A stretch of DNA of 64,000 nucleotides, taken from NCBI RefSeq assembly GCF_900129585.1, contig NZ_FQWF01000010.1:1-64000 (forward strand). The letters are read 5' to 3'. This DNA comes from Flavobacterium micromati (GTDB taxonomy: Bacteria; Bacteroidota; Bacteroidia; Flavobacteriales; Flavobacteriaceae). Shown here in pieces: positions 6,947 to 16,643 of this stretch. The notes below the pieces were generated by a model that had not been told where the DNA came from, searched no databases, and saw nothing but the letters and a program-made list of their open reading frames with translations. Position 1 is the stretch's first letter. Each line of letters opens with the position of its first letter. A program made the translations under genes and the position numbers.

Positions 6947-7956
6947 CATCCTCGTACAAAAATTAGAATTTGGCTGTTAGCTAATTATTAATCACCTCTA
7001 ACTGTTGAGATGGACTTCGTTTATAAATTCGTTACGCTTAGGTCAGGAATATTGCTCCACGCAAATTGATTTAAATCAACTATTTACACAATAATCCTTT
7101 ACTAATACTTTAAGATAATGCTAATAATTGCTTCTTCTTGAAGGTCAGTATTGCAGACGACATCGCACCGAGAAAAAAGTGAGAAGCAACCCCATGTTTT
7201 ATAATTTAGCCATTTTTATAAATAAGTCACCACATTATAAATCAAGCGGTTGTTGATTGTCAAACATGGCTTTTGTTTATAAAAAGATCTATTTTTAGAA
7301 AGTATTATTTGTATAATATGACCAAATTTCAGGAAGTAAATTATCAGTCAATAGTTTAAATGATTGATGTTGCCTTAGCTATTTAGGTTTTTTTCATGAT
7401 CATTTAGGCGTGTAACTGCGCCATTTTAAAATTTTATCGTTTCTTAATGCAACTTTCTTTTTCTACAATAAGTCAAAAGATGAAATTGCGTTGAACCGAC
7501 ACCAAAATAGAAGCTCTATTTGTTGGCAATTTAATTAATGACTTTAGAGTGGCTTCTTTTAATTAATTGGTGTTGATTAAAACCTAACAATAATTTATAC
7601 TCGCGAGTAAGCTATCAGTTCCTTTTTTCTTTTTGCGAAAGTGAATTTTTTTTAGAATTCTTTTCGTAATTTTTTTCAATTTCATTAATAGCTGCACCGC
7701 ACTAAATCTATGGATTTTCTCCTGCGATTTCGAGTCAAACAACGTTTTTATTGTTGAAACCTCAAACATAAAAAAATTTATTATAAAATAAAGTTGTAAT
7801 GTTTTAGCAAATAGACGGAGGTTTGTTCAGAAACTGAGGATATTTTTAAATACTAATAAAAGCACTGAACCAAAATTGTGATTCTTTGGACTGAAAGTAT
7901 AATTTATTGATTTTAAGTTGTTTTACTTTTATAAACTAATATTTAAAACAAAAATC
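6947..7956. other. Long gap without a convincing gene
   Basis: Roughly 1 kb of AT-rich DNA. A 61-codon minus-strand frame (7584-7769) is basic and low in complexity and is not called. An imperfect inverted pair (CCGACACC near 7498 and GGTGTTG near 7569) brackets ~80 bp but has no other element-like character. Confidence 0.4.
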
Positions 7957-8331
7957 ATGAAAACAATTAAACTAATTTTAGTCCTTGTTGTCTTTGCATT
8001 AAATCATGCACAAGCACAACAACAAAATCAAACAACTTTTAAAAACAATGACGCTATGAAAACTTTCGTAATCGAACGTGTAATTCCGGGTGCGGGAAAC
8101 TTAACAGCTGAACAGTTAAAGGGCATCTCGCAAACATCTTGTTCAGTTCTAGCAGAAATGGGACCAAAAATTGAATGGCAACAGAGTTATGTTACAGGAG
8201 ATAAGGTCTATTGTGTTTACAAAGCAGAAAATATGGCATTAATTGAAGAGCATGCTAAAAAAGGAGGTTTCCCAGCAAATTCTATAAGTGAAGTTAAAAA
8301 TGTAATTGGTCCTATTACGGCTAAACAATAG
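7957..8331 (+). CDS. Secreted DUF4242 (SCO4226-like) protein
   Basis: I start at 7957, where MKTIKLILVLVVFALNHAQAQ makes a clean Sec signal peptide; a start 39 bp further upstream would add residues in front of it. After cleavage the ~95-residue domain runs from MKTFVIERVIPGAGNLTAEQL to the C-terminus, with the DUF4242 pattern VIERxxPGA near the start and AENMALIEEHAKKGGFPANSI near the end. SCO4226 of Streptomyces, a member of this family, binds nickel; metal binding here is only suggested. The gene precedes a regulator whose N-terminal domain belongs to the same family, 90 bp downstream. Confidence 0.75.
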   Translation: MKTIKLILVLVVFALNHAQAQQQNQTTFKNNDAMKTFVIERVIPGAGNLTAEQLKGISQTSCSVLAEMGPKIEWQQSYVTGDKVYCVYKAENMALIEEHAKKGGFPANSISEVKNVIGPITAKQ

Positions 8332-8420
8332 TTTGATATTTTCATTTATCAAAACGCTAATTACCTAAAATATAGCTTTTTACATTGAAAAAATGATTAT
8401 CTTTCTTGAAAAATAATTGT

Positions 8421-9542
8421 ATGCCAATATACATGGATTTTCATGATTTGCCTGATGGCGTTACCGCTGCGCATATTGCAGAAATGCATCAAGCAGACTT
8501 AAAAATTGAACACAAATACAATTGCCGTGGATTGACTTACTGGTGCGATGAACGACGGAAAACTGCTTTTTGCTTAATTGAAGCCCCCAATGCACAAGCT
8601 ATTAAAGAACTTCATGAAAAATCGCATGGAGCTGTCCCACAACGGATAATTGAAGTGAATGATATACTTGTTGAATCTTTTTTAGGTAGAATTCAAGATC
8701 CTGAAAAATTACAAAACACTAAACTAAATATTATAGACGATACCGCATTTAGGATATTAATGGTTATTACTATCAAAAAACATAGTTTAAGAAGTAAAAA
8801 CATCGAAATAATACAAGCTGCAATTCGAGGTTATAAGAAATCCATAATGAATATTGTTATTAATCATGATGGTCGTGTTATTAAGCGAGAAGGAAGTTCA
8901 TTTTTAATGTCATTTACTTGTGCTACAAACGCGGTGGAAAGTGCTATTAAAATTCAAGAATTGTACAATTGTGTGATTACTCCAGATCTAAAATTTAAAA
9001 TAGGCATAAGTTCAGGTTTTCCGGTGACCAAAGGCAAAAGCATTTTTGAAGATACCATAAAAGAAGCCAATTATTTGTGTTACACAGTTAACAATAATAT
9101 AATTTTATCGCCAGAAGTAAAGGATGATTACGAAAGTGAAAATATAAATAACCCAATGAACATAACTGGCGTGATGTATTTAACTGTTTATCAAAAGGAA
9201 TTTTTAGTAAATCTACTGGAATATATAGAAACGGTTTGGCAAGATTCCAATACAAGTGTCCAAGATTTTAGTGAACGTCTGGGATTAAGTAAATCAAATC
9301 TTTATCGAATTATGAAGCCTGTAATTGGTAAATCTCCAAACAATTTTTTGAGAGATTACAGACTGAATAAAGCGCTTGAATTATTGGACAGACAACTATC
9401 AAATATTTCTGAAATTGCTTATCAGACCGGATTTAGTAGTCCAACTTATTTTTCAAAATGTTTTTATGAGGCTTATGGTATTTTACCCTCGAAATATAGT
9501 AAACTGCAATATACAAGTCAATCCATAAGTCAAAAAAGATGA
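8421..9542 (+). CDS. Three-part regulator: DUF4242 domain, cyclase-like domain, AraC-type DNA-binding domain
   Basis: I prefer ATG 8421 to the TTG at 8406. Residues 1-85 resemble DUF4242 (MDFHDLPDGVTAAHIAEMH, then EAPNAQAIKELHEKSHGAVP), as in the preceding secreted protein. Residues ~100-235 look like a degenerate class III nucleotidyl-cyclase domain (GRVIKREGSSFLMSF, then KIGISSGFPVTKGKSIFEDT). The usual metal-binding aspartates are not evident, so it may only sense. The last ~110 residues are a clear AraC/XylS double helix-turn-helix (FSERLGLSKSNLYRIMKPVI, then ISEIAYQTGFSSPTYFSKCF). The cytosolic architecture suggests a ligand-responsive transcription factor, possibly controlling its neighbour. 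Domains 1 and 3 are secure; the middle is less so. Confidence 0.75.
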   Translation: MPIYMDFHDLPDGVTAAHIAEMHQADLKIEHKYNCRGLTYWCDERRKTAFCLIEAPNAQAIKELHEKSHGAVPQRIIEVNDILVESFLGRIQDPEKLQNTKLNIIDDTAFRILMVITIKKHSLRSKNIEIIQAAIRGYKKSIMNIVINHDGRVIKREGSSFLMSFTCATNAVESAIKIQELYNCVITPDLKFKIGISSGFPVTKGKSIFEDTIKEANYLCYTVNNNIILSPEVKDDYESENINNPMNITGVMYLTVYQKEFLVNLLEYIETVWQDSNTSVQDFSERLGLSKSNLYRIMKPVIGKSPNNFLRDYRLNKALELLDRQLSNISEIAYQTGFSSPTYFSKCFYEAYGILPSKYSKLQYTSQSISQKR

Positions 9543-10439
9543 AGTAGCTAGTTCTATGCAACACTAATAAGATCGTAGAAAAAAAATCACCACAGAACAA
9601 CTATTATAACTGGTTCCTTAAGATACTATTTCTTTATATAACTTACGGTTTGTCATCAATTTTTTTTTGTTATTCTAATTACGCCTATTCGGTATTAGAA
9701 ATTTTATCAAAACACACAAACAATAAACTTAAAACTGCAAACAGTTGTAACCATTAGAAGAGAACAATACCCTTTTAAAGAGCATTTTATTATAACTATT
9801 TTATGACATTATGCAGGCGAAGAATTGCCAATGATGTAAATTAAGGCAATAAAAGATATAAAATTTAAATGTGATCTTACTAAACTTTTATAAAGTGAAA
9901 AACCCTTTGTGCAGCAAATAGAAAGCGTATTTGAACAATTTAAATGTACTTTATAGAATTATTGCTAGACTACTTTAAGCTTTCAGAGCTATTTATCATT
10001 GCAAAACATATAAAAACAAAAAACACCTTTTGGTTTTAAAAGGAGTACATCATAATAGATTTATTTTTTGTCCTGTGGGTTCATTATATTTAATGCCAAT
10101 ATCTGTCCTGCAGCACAAAAACTATATTAATTCTAAAAGCCCTTTTGGCGCTAAGCTATCCAAATTTTCATATTTATTTATAACATTCGATATAAATAGT
10201 TGTTTTTAGAACCAACCTCAACTTCTTAAGAATTTACATCGCAATTTTAAAAAATACAGTAGTTTAACGTTAAAAAATACACCTGCATCAAATTTAAAAA
10301 AGTTAAAATATTGTTAAAAAAGATAACAAATAGTCCAGCTTATTTTCATTTTAATCCCTTAAATATACTAAGCTATTGCGGTAATTGACTTTAATTTTTG
10401 GAGATAGAAAGAAGGTAAGTCCTCTACATTCGTAATAGA
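9543..10439. other. Long gap without a convincing gene
   Basis: About 900 bp of AT-rich sequence. A hairpin-like CCTTTT/AAAAGG pair occurs near 10026-10041. A minus-strand fragment ending at 10122 (NLDSLAPKGLLELI) looks protein-like for ~23 codons but has no start and no family I can name. Confidence 0.35.
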
Positions 10440-10472
10440 TTTGTAAAACCAATACGTTTTTTGCTAATTTTG
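10440..10472 (+). promoter_or_regulatory. Promoter of the subtilisin gene
   Basis: TTTG at 10440-10443 and TAATTTTG at 10465-10472 are spaced by 21 bp. This places transcription start inside any longer reading frame and supports the start codon at 10500. Confidence 0.65.
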
Positions 10473-10499
10473 TGCCTATTAATTAACAAAAACCTATTT

Positions 10500-11771
10500 A
10501 TGAAAAAGATTAAAATTGCTGTAGGAACATTATTTTTCTTAGCATTATTTAGCTCCTGTCAAAACGAAAATCTAGAGCAAAGCGAAATTGAAAATATTGT
10601 AAAGCCTGCAGAATTAGCGGGGGAAAAAATATTAGGGAGTTACATCATACTATTTAATGATGATAAGTCAGAATCCTCAAGAATGAAAATGTCTACAAAA
10701 GTGTTTTCCTCAAGACTTGAAAAGTCAAATGCTTATAAAGTAATTGAAGGCGACGCGAAATTTAAAATAGATAGACTTTTATCTAATATAAAATTTGATA
10801 ACTCAAAAGTTTCAAATTATTATTCTACTCAATTTAATGGTATATCTGTTCATGATGTCAGTGTTGATGAACTAAAAGAATTTTCTAAAAATCCAGCAGT
10901 AAAAGCAATTTATTACGACCAAATAATTCCAAATCCTATAGATAATATTATAAAGTCTCCTCAAAATAATATCGCTAGTAGAATTGCTGGTCAAGTTACA
11001 CCTTGCGGAATTACAAATGCTGGAGGATTCGTAAATGGCGCCACATCAAATGCGTGGATCTGGATTGTCGATACAGGCGTGGATACAGATCACCCAGATC
11101 TTAATGTTATTACTGATACTAGATATGCCAAATCGTATATAGGAACATCAGTTGAAGACTGTAACGGACACGGAACACATGTTGCTGGAACAGCAGCGGC
11201 AAAAAATAATACAATTGGTGTTGTAGGTGTTTCAGCTGGAGCTCCAATCGTTCCTATAAGAGTATTTGGTTGTACAGGTGGTGCAAGTTCTTCTGATATT
11301 TTAGCAGCAATAAATCATATAGGTGCAAATGATGCTCCAGGAGATGTTGTAAATATGAGTCTTGGCGGTTTTTTTGGCGCAAATTGCAGTACAACTTCAC
11401 CATACCTTACAGCATTGAGAGGATTAGGGACCTCTGGAACTAGAGTAGCATTAGCAGCTGGAAATGATGCGGCAGACGCAACTCTTTATAGTCCGGCATG
11501 TACAAATGGAACTAATATTTTTACAGTTGCATCAATGACTTGTGAGAAAACATTTTCTTCATTTTCAAACTACAATAGATCTGCTGTAGATGTAATAGCA
11601 ACTGGTAGTAATGTTCAAAGCACTTGGTTAAATGGTGGTTACAACACTATAAGCGGAACTTCTATGGCTAGTCCTCACGTTGCAGGAATTATGCACGCAA
11701 GAAATGGTAGTCCTGCATTAAGTGGTAGTGTAACATCTAGAAGTCAGATCTATCCTATTGCAGTTAGATAA
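10500..11771 (+). CDS. Subtilisin-like serine peptidase (S8), lipoprotein, with I9-type propeptide
   Basis: The start at 10500 gives MKKIKIAVGTLFFLALFSSC, a lipoprotein signal with Cys20 as the likely lipidated residue. Residues ~45-140 form an inhibitor-I9-type propeptide (YIILFNDD, then FNGISVHDVSVDELKEFSKN, ending AVKAIYYDQ). The peptidase domain has the proteinase K-type catalytic triad: Asp in WIVDTGVDTDHPDL, His in NGHGTHVAGT and Ser in SGTSMASPHVAG, with the oxyanion Asn in ALAAGND. Several cysteines may form disulfides. At 423 residues it lacks the type IX secretion C-terminal domain common in flavobacterial exoenzymes. It stands alone with its own promoter and terminator. Confidence 0.92.
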   Translation: MKKIKIAVGTLFFLALFSSCQNENLEQSEIENIVKPAELAGEKILGSYIILFNDDKSESSRMKMSTKVFSSRLEKSNAYKVIEGDAKFKIDRLLSNIKFDNSKVSNYYSTQFNGISVHDVSVDELKEFSKNPAVKAIYYDQIIPNPIDNIIKSPQNNIASRIAGQVTPCGITNAGGFVNGATSNAWIWIVDTGVDTDHPDLNVITDTRYAKSYIGTSVEDCNGHGTHVAGTAAAKNNTIGVVGVSAGAPIVPIRVFGCTGGASSSDILAAINHIGANDAPGDVVNMSLGGFFGANCSTTSPYLTALRGLGTSGTRVALAAGNDAADATLYSPACTNGTNIFTVASMTCEKTFSSFSNYNRSAVDVIATGSNVQSTWLNGGYNTISGTSMASPHVAGIMHARNGSPALSGSVTSRSQIYPIAVR

Positions 11772-11837
11772 TTCAATCAAATTTATAAGGAGAATTACAC
11801 AGTTTTAATTATGCTGTGATTAGCTCAATAATTTTTC

Positions 11838-11870
11838 AACAGCATCAATAATTTTGATGCTGTTTTTTTT
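11838..11870 (+). terminator. Terminator of the subtilisin gene
   Basis: The stem AACAGCATCAA / TTGATGCTGTT with a short loop is followed by a T run, 66 bp after the stop. Confidence 0.85.
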
Positions 11871-11980
11871 GTCGTTGTAAAAAACAACTTTAAAAAAGTT
11901 TAAACTGTTAAACCCAAATTACGTATTGGAAAAACATTCTTAAAGCATCTTATAAAATCCGAAAACGTAACATTTAAAAC

Positions 11981-12112
11981 GATTGTTGTCTAAATTCACT
12001 TAGAGCCAAATATCTTCTATTTTCCTTAGCTCTTAATTGGACTTTTTCATTGTTCGCTTGGTTTTTGACCATAATTGGATATGGTTTCGTCTTTGATCAA
12101 GTTACAATCTAG
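11981..12112 (+). pseudogene. Possible remnant of a membrane protein (acyltransferase-3-like?)
   Basis: A 43-codon frame without a start codon encodes LRAKYLLFSLALNWTFSLFA followed by WFLTIIGYG, then stops. It looks like one transmembrane helix of an acyltransferase-3/MdoC-type protein, but identity is only an impression. The rest of 11871-12576 shows no gene. Confidence 0.25.
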
Positions 12113-12576
12113 TAATAAATATAAAAAAAATTCTCACATTTTTTTTTAAACACTGACGCATACTGTTTTTTTAAATAAGAAACCCTTTAGCAATTATTGA
12201 AAATGATTTTTAAAAGTAATTGCATGTTACTATTTCCTTAATCCTATTTCTTTAATTGACTATAATTTTTCTGAAGGTTATAATAGATTTTGCGAAATAC
12301 TTTCTTATTTGACTTTATGAGATTTAAAATTTTGCTTTTTTGAATTACAAAGTTGGGAATTTTATGCGAAATGTAATCGATAATAGAATAATTGATATTA
12401 TAAATCAATGAATTATGTTAAATTATTTATGAAAAATTGTTGAAAAATTCTAAAAAAATTAATCCATTTCTAGAAATGGATTTGAGGATTTTGATGAACT
12501 ATTCTACAACAGCAGTAGTACTACAATATAAAGAGCAGTTTCTATAAAAATTAGTAATTCGTTTGATATTATAATT

Positions 12577-13416
12577 TTAATCTACTTCAGATTGATATCC
12601 TTCATGTTTGCTCAAAATGCCAGCTACATTTGTCAATAGTATACCGTAAATAACTTTTGAACAAATATCTGCTACTGTGTAAGTGATCTGACGACCAACA
12701 ACCCCAGCTTCGTTAAAAAATCCTCCTTCTATTCCTAGCAAATGTGGCATCAAATAGGCACCTGGATACAACATCCAAGATATAAGAAATAAAATCCATA
12801 TAGAATTTAAGGTTTGCTGCGCTTTAAGAGGAATACCTTCTTTTCCTTCATCAATTACTTTTTTCATCAGGTAGAGAATATGTATAAAAAATACGGTTGA
12901 GATTGCTCCCCAAACCGCAAACGCTACTAAATTAGTAACTTCATAAAACTGGCCAATGTATCCGGTAATGACCATTCCTGCGCCTGAAAACCAAAACTGA
13001 TTGCGAATGCTACTAAAGCTAGAACGTTTTAACGAAATAATAAACAACATCTGAAAAAGCAGCATAGGAACATCGATGAGCCAATTTAAATACCGGTAAC
13101 CGTTGTTAAAAAGATCAGCTCCACCCCCAAGATAATATCGCCCCCGTTCTATATCAAATACAAAGCTACTTGTCCAATTTTTTGCCTGAGCAAATAACAA
13201 TAAAAAAGCTGATACCGTTACTACAACCGAGAGCACAGATGATATTCGATATTTAGGCGCTACCGCTTTAATAGTGAGTACAAAATAAAAAAGCGCAGAA
13301 AGCATGACGGCATAACCGAGTGTAAGAACGTGAGCTACGATTTGGTAAGCCATTTCGCTGAATCCTTGTTGCAAACCTACATAATTTTCAAAAGTCGCAT
13401 TTCCTAAATTACTCAT
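12577..13416 (-). CDS. Light-driven sodium-pump rhodopsin (NDQ type)
   Basis: The 279-residue protein has seven predicted helices of a microbial rhodopsin. Helix C reads RYLNWLIDVPMLLFQ, giving Asn111, Asp115 and Gln122. This is the NDQ motif of sodium pumps such as KR2 of Krokinobacter eikastus, rather than the DTE motif of proton pumps. Helix G carries DICSK with the retinal Schiff-base lysine at 254 and the conserved Asp at 250. Leu119, at the position corresponding to the proteorhodopsin tuning residue, suggests green absorption. The protein would export sodium ions in light, in the cytoplasmic membrane. No retinal-forming blh or carotenoid gene is in this window, so retinal must come from elsewhere. 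Function is inferred with good confidence from the motif. Confidence 0.93.
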   Translation of the reverse strand: MSNLGNATFENYVGLQQGFSEMAYQIVAHVLTLGYAVMLSALFYFVLTIKAVAPKYRISSVLSVVVTVSAFLLLFAQAKNWTSSFVFDIERGRYYLGGGADLFNNGYRYLNWLIDVPMLLFQMLFIISLKRSSFSSIRNQFWFSGAGMVITGYIGQFYEVTNLVAFAVWGAISTVFFIHILYLMKKVIDEGKEGIPLKAQQTLNSIWILFLISWMLYPGAYLMPHLLGIEGGFFNEAGVVGRQITYTVADICSKVIYGILLTNVAGILSKHEGYQSEVD

Positions 13417-13730
13417 ATTAATTTCGTTTTGATTACTACTTATTTTCTTATTTGATAAACTAAAGTTACTATAGTTGCATTTTGTATTTCGACTGGTATT
13501 TTAGAAGATTGTTTTGTTATGATAAAGATAAAGTTGTTTTTTTATGCCTTCGAAATTATTAAGATTAGTTTAACTAACTGTTTTAATGATAATTATATTT
13601 TAATATTCCTCGATTACTCATTTCTGAAACCGATTAGAAATTTTGTTTTTCATCTACTTAAATAATATTGACCTAAAGCCTTCTACCTAAATACTCTGAC
13701 TTTGAAGAGGCAATAATCGGATTTATAGAA

Positions 13731-14770
13731 TAGTAGCCCACGGTTTAAACCGTGGGCTTTGCGTTTTTAAAACTACTCCGCAAATAAAATAGAAAAGCTG
13801 ATTTGGATTGTTGTTTAGGAGTACATTTATTTCATTTCGATATAACTTATTTCCAGATTTACGCTGCAATCTCCCGATAAAAAAAATCGGGAGGATTTCC
13901 CCTTTAATCGGGGCTAGAAAACACTTTTTGTTTTTCATGAACACAAAAACCCTTCTTCTCAAATACTCTCATTTTTAGTAATTTACAATCAAATTCATAA
14001 AAGTAGCCCACGGTTAAAACCGTGGGCATTGTGTTTTTAAAACCGCTCTACAAATAAAAATAGAAAAGCTGATTTGTAATGTTTTTTAATAATACACTTA
14101 TTTCCCGCTTTACGCTGCAATCTCCCGATAAAAATCGGGAGGATTTTCACTTTAATCGGTGCTGGAAAATACTTTTCTTTTTTCAGCCACACAAAAACCA
14201 TTCTTCTCAAATACTCTCATTTTTAGGAATTTACAATCAAATTCATAAAAGTAACCCTCGGTTGAAACCGTGGGCAATGTGTTTTTAAAACCGCGCCACA
14301 AATAAAATAGAAAAGCTGATTTGTAATGTTGTTTATGAATGCACTTATTTCCCGCTTTACGCTGCAATCTCCCGATAAAAATCGGGAGGATTTTCACTTT
14401 AATCGGTGCTGGAAAATAATTTTCTTTTTTCAGCCACACAAAAACCATTCTTCTCAAATACTCTCATTTTTAGGAATTTACAATCAAATTCATAAAAGTA
14501 GCCCACGGTTAAAACCGTGGGCAATGTGTTTTTAAAACCGCGCCACAAATAAAATAGAAAAGCTGATTTGTAATGTTGTTTATGAATGCACTTATTTCCC
14601 GCTTTACGCTGTAATCTCCCGATAAAAATCGGGAGGATTTTCACTTTAATCGGTGCTAGAAAATACTTTTGTTTTTGATGAAAACACAGCCTACTACTCA
14701 AAATACTATCACTTTTGAAGCGATAATAATAAGATTAATAAAATAGTAATCCACAGTTTAAACCATGGAA
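13731..14770. repeat. Tandem array of ~248-bp units with paired palindromes
   Basis: Hairpin A (GCCCACGGTT...AACCGTGGGC) starts at 13736, 14006, 14254, 14501 and, degraded, 14749. The spacings are 270, 248, 247 and 248. Each unit also holds hairpin B (CTCCCGAT...ATCGGGAG) at 13871-13893, 14122-14141, 14369-14388 and 14616-14635. Units 2-4 are nearly identical; unit 1 and the last half-unit have diverged. Frames of 69-101 codons appear on both strands in these units and are repeat artefacts. The palindromes resemble REP-type elements mobilised by IS200-like (RAYT) transposases, but no transposase is seen here. Confidence 0.9.
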
Positions 14771-15106
14771 AAAAAAATAGCGTAGCAACCACAACCATCA
14801 AACTCAAATAAACGAAATCCTAAATACTATTAATTTTTATTATCACTTGATGTTCTATTTTTTTGAGTAATTTAAAATTCAAAAATACTTAAGATTAAAA
14901 AAAATATGAATTATATAAGAAATATTGGAAATTATGTAATGTATTGATGATAAAATTAAGCCAACTTTAGAAGTTTGGTTTTAATAAACAATCTTAAAGC
15001 TAAAGCCAACGAATTTGATGCAACAGAAAATTAAAGAAGGTGTTTTTTCTACTAGAGGAGTTGTAATAAAATAGCAAACTAGACAACAATTTTAAAAAAT
15101 GCAAAA
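14771..15106. other. Gap between repeat array and ldhA
   Basis: No gene seen. The sequence is very AT-rich. Confidence 0.4.
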
Positions 15107-16096
15107 ATGAAAGTAGCAATATTTAGCATACACAGTTTTGATAGGCCTTTTTTTGAAAAAATTAAGACAAACAGTCACGAGCTTGTTTATTTTAAAGAAC
15201 AATTATCTGCAGAAACCGCGTATTTGGCAAAAGACTTTGATGGTATTGCAATTTTTACTTCTGACAGTGCTAATGAAGAAATTTTAAATCTATTACATTC
15301 ATATGGCGTAAAATTTATTGCTTTACGCTCTGTGGGTTATGATCATGTAGACATAGACAAAGCGACAGAATTGAAAATAAAAGTCGCTAATGTACCAGAA
15401 TATTCACCTTTTGCCATTGCTGAACATACAGTAGCTATGATTTTGGCACTGAATAGAAAATTAATATTAGCCGACAATCGCATTAAGCGACATGATTTTA
15501 GTTTAGGTGGCCTAACCGGATTTGACTTAAATGGTAAAACAGTCGGAATAATCGGAACTGGTAAAATAGGTTCCGTATTAGCAAAAATACTACATGGCTT
15601 TGGATGTAAAGTAATTGCTTACGATAAAATTGAGGAAAGCTCATTAAAGTCAAAGTATGCATTACACTACACTAATCTTGATGAGCTTTGCAAACAATCT
15701 GATATTATCAGTCTGAATCTTCCGCTAAATAAAGACACAAAATATTTAATAAACGAACAACAAATTACCATTATGAAAAATGGTGTGATGCTAATAAATA
15801 CAGCAAGGGGAGGAATTGTCAATACTCAATCAGTAATAAATGCTTTAAAATCTGGCAAAATTAGTTCATTTGGAATGGATGTCTACGAAAATGAAAAAGG
15901 TGTCTTTTTTCACGACTTGAGTAAAAGTATTCTCGAAGACGATACTTTGGCTTTGCTTACAACATTTAGCAATGTATTAATCACAGCACATCAATCCTTT
16001 TTAACAAACGAAGCATTAGATGGTATTGTGTCCACAACAATCAAGAATATAGATCAGTGGCAGAAAGAAGGAAAATCAGTAAATGATATCAATTAA
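15107..16096 (+). CDS. ldhA: D-lactate dehydrogenase (NAD-dependent, 2-hydroxyacid family)
   Basis: The 329-residue enzyme interconverts pyruvate and D-lactate with NAD(H) in the cytosol. It has the D-2-hydroxyacid dehydrogenase layout. The N-terminal substrate domain includes FIALRSVGYDHVDID. The Rossmann domain carries VGIIGTGKIG (residues 146-155). The catalytic Arg is in INTARGGIVN, the Glu in the YENEKG segment and the His in ITAHQSFLT. Length and the DVYENEKGVFFHD segment fit LdhA closely. Downstream are a dead universal stress gene, a lactate permease and an intact universal stress gene, which together look like a fermentation or low-oxygen module. Confidence 0.9.
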   Translation: MKVAIFSIHSFDRPFFEKIKTNSHELVYFKEQLSAETAYLAKDFDGIAIFTSDSANEEILNLLHSYGVKFIALRSVGYDHVDIDKATELKIKVANVPEYSPFAIAEHTVAMILALNRKLILADNRIKRHDFSLGGLTGFDLNGKTVGIIGTGKIGSVLAKILHGFGCKVIAYDKIEESSLKSKYALHYTNLDELCKQSDIISLNLPLNKDTKYLINEQQITIMKNGVMLINTARGGIVNTQSVINALKSGKISSFGMDVYENEKGVFFHDLSKSILEDDTLALLTTFSNVLITAHQSFLTNEALDGIVSTTIKNIDQWQKEGKSVNDIN

Positions 16097-16107
16097 AATA
16101 TATAATA

Positions 16108-16625
16108 ATGAAATTATTAGTGACTACCTATTTTTTGGCAAACGTCAAAGGAGCCATTAAATTTGGTCAAACTTTTACTAAGCAAACTAAAAACATGATA
16201 GTTATTTTCTACTTTGCAATTCATTATTATCGAATTCACTTGATGGAGTAATACTTTTTTTAATAAGTACAAAATCAAAGAAATAAATGATTTTCTTGAT
16301 ACCTAAAAAAGTTTATCTGTACTGTTATTAGTAATGAATATAGCAAATTCGCCACTATAAAATAAAGTTTAAAAGTACTAAAGAATTATTCAATGCAAAA
16401 GAATTTGAGGGCATTGAATTAAACAATCAATAAATAACTTTGATTTTTCACTTGTAGACTGGTTGGCACAATATTTCTAAAAACCAAAGCCTAGTCTATT
16501 AATTATGTTTTCAAATAGAGAAAAAGGTTTTTTTAATACTATACTTTTGAATAGTTAATCGGCAGAATTAAGCTATATCAACTAATATCTGTTTTGATAT
16601 ATTCAAATGAAATCATTCAAAAATA
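16108..16625 (+). pseudogene. Decayed universal stress protein (UspA family)
   Basis: Eleven bases after ldhA a frame begins MKLLVTTYFLANVKGAIKFG and stops at 16251. It matches the N-terminus of flavobacterial UspA proteins, where one expects LVTTDFSxNSKxAIxFA; the key Asp is lost (TTY). Beyond several stops, another frame (16421-16558) reads NFDFSLVDWLAQYF-stop-KPKPSLLIMFSNREKGFF, the typical UspA C-terminal segment. It is followed by SAELSY and a tail with further stops up to ~16625. At least five nonsense or frameshift changes are present. An intact UspA lies 1.5 kb downstream. Identification rests on motif recall. Confidence 0.7.
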
Positions 16626-16643
16626 AACAAAGGATAATTAATT

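Noticed and set aside
7498..7576. Imperfect inverted repeat that might bound a small mobile element
   Set aside because: The arms match poorly and no direct repeats or coding content lie inside.
7584..7769. 61-codon minus-strand frame
   Set aside because: Basic low-complexity sequence (KKITKRILKKIHFRKKKK) in a long AT-rich gap, without promoter or recognisable family.
8406..8420. Upstream TTG start for the DUF4242-AraC regulator
   Set aside because: ATG at 8421 begins directly at the conserved domain; a rare start adding five residues is not needed.
10122..10200. Protein-like minus-strand fragment ending NLDSLAPKGLLELI
   Set aside because: Only ~23 codons between stops and no start; too short to support a pseudogene.
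13723..14701. Six frames of 69-101 codons on both strands inside the repeat array
   Set aside because: They recur with the repeat period, overlap each other on opposite strands and translate the hairpins. They are products of the repeat, not genes.
13731..14770. Possible CRISPR array
   Set aside because: The unit is ~248 bp and the whole unit is repeated, with no short repeats separated by unique spacers and no cas genes.
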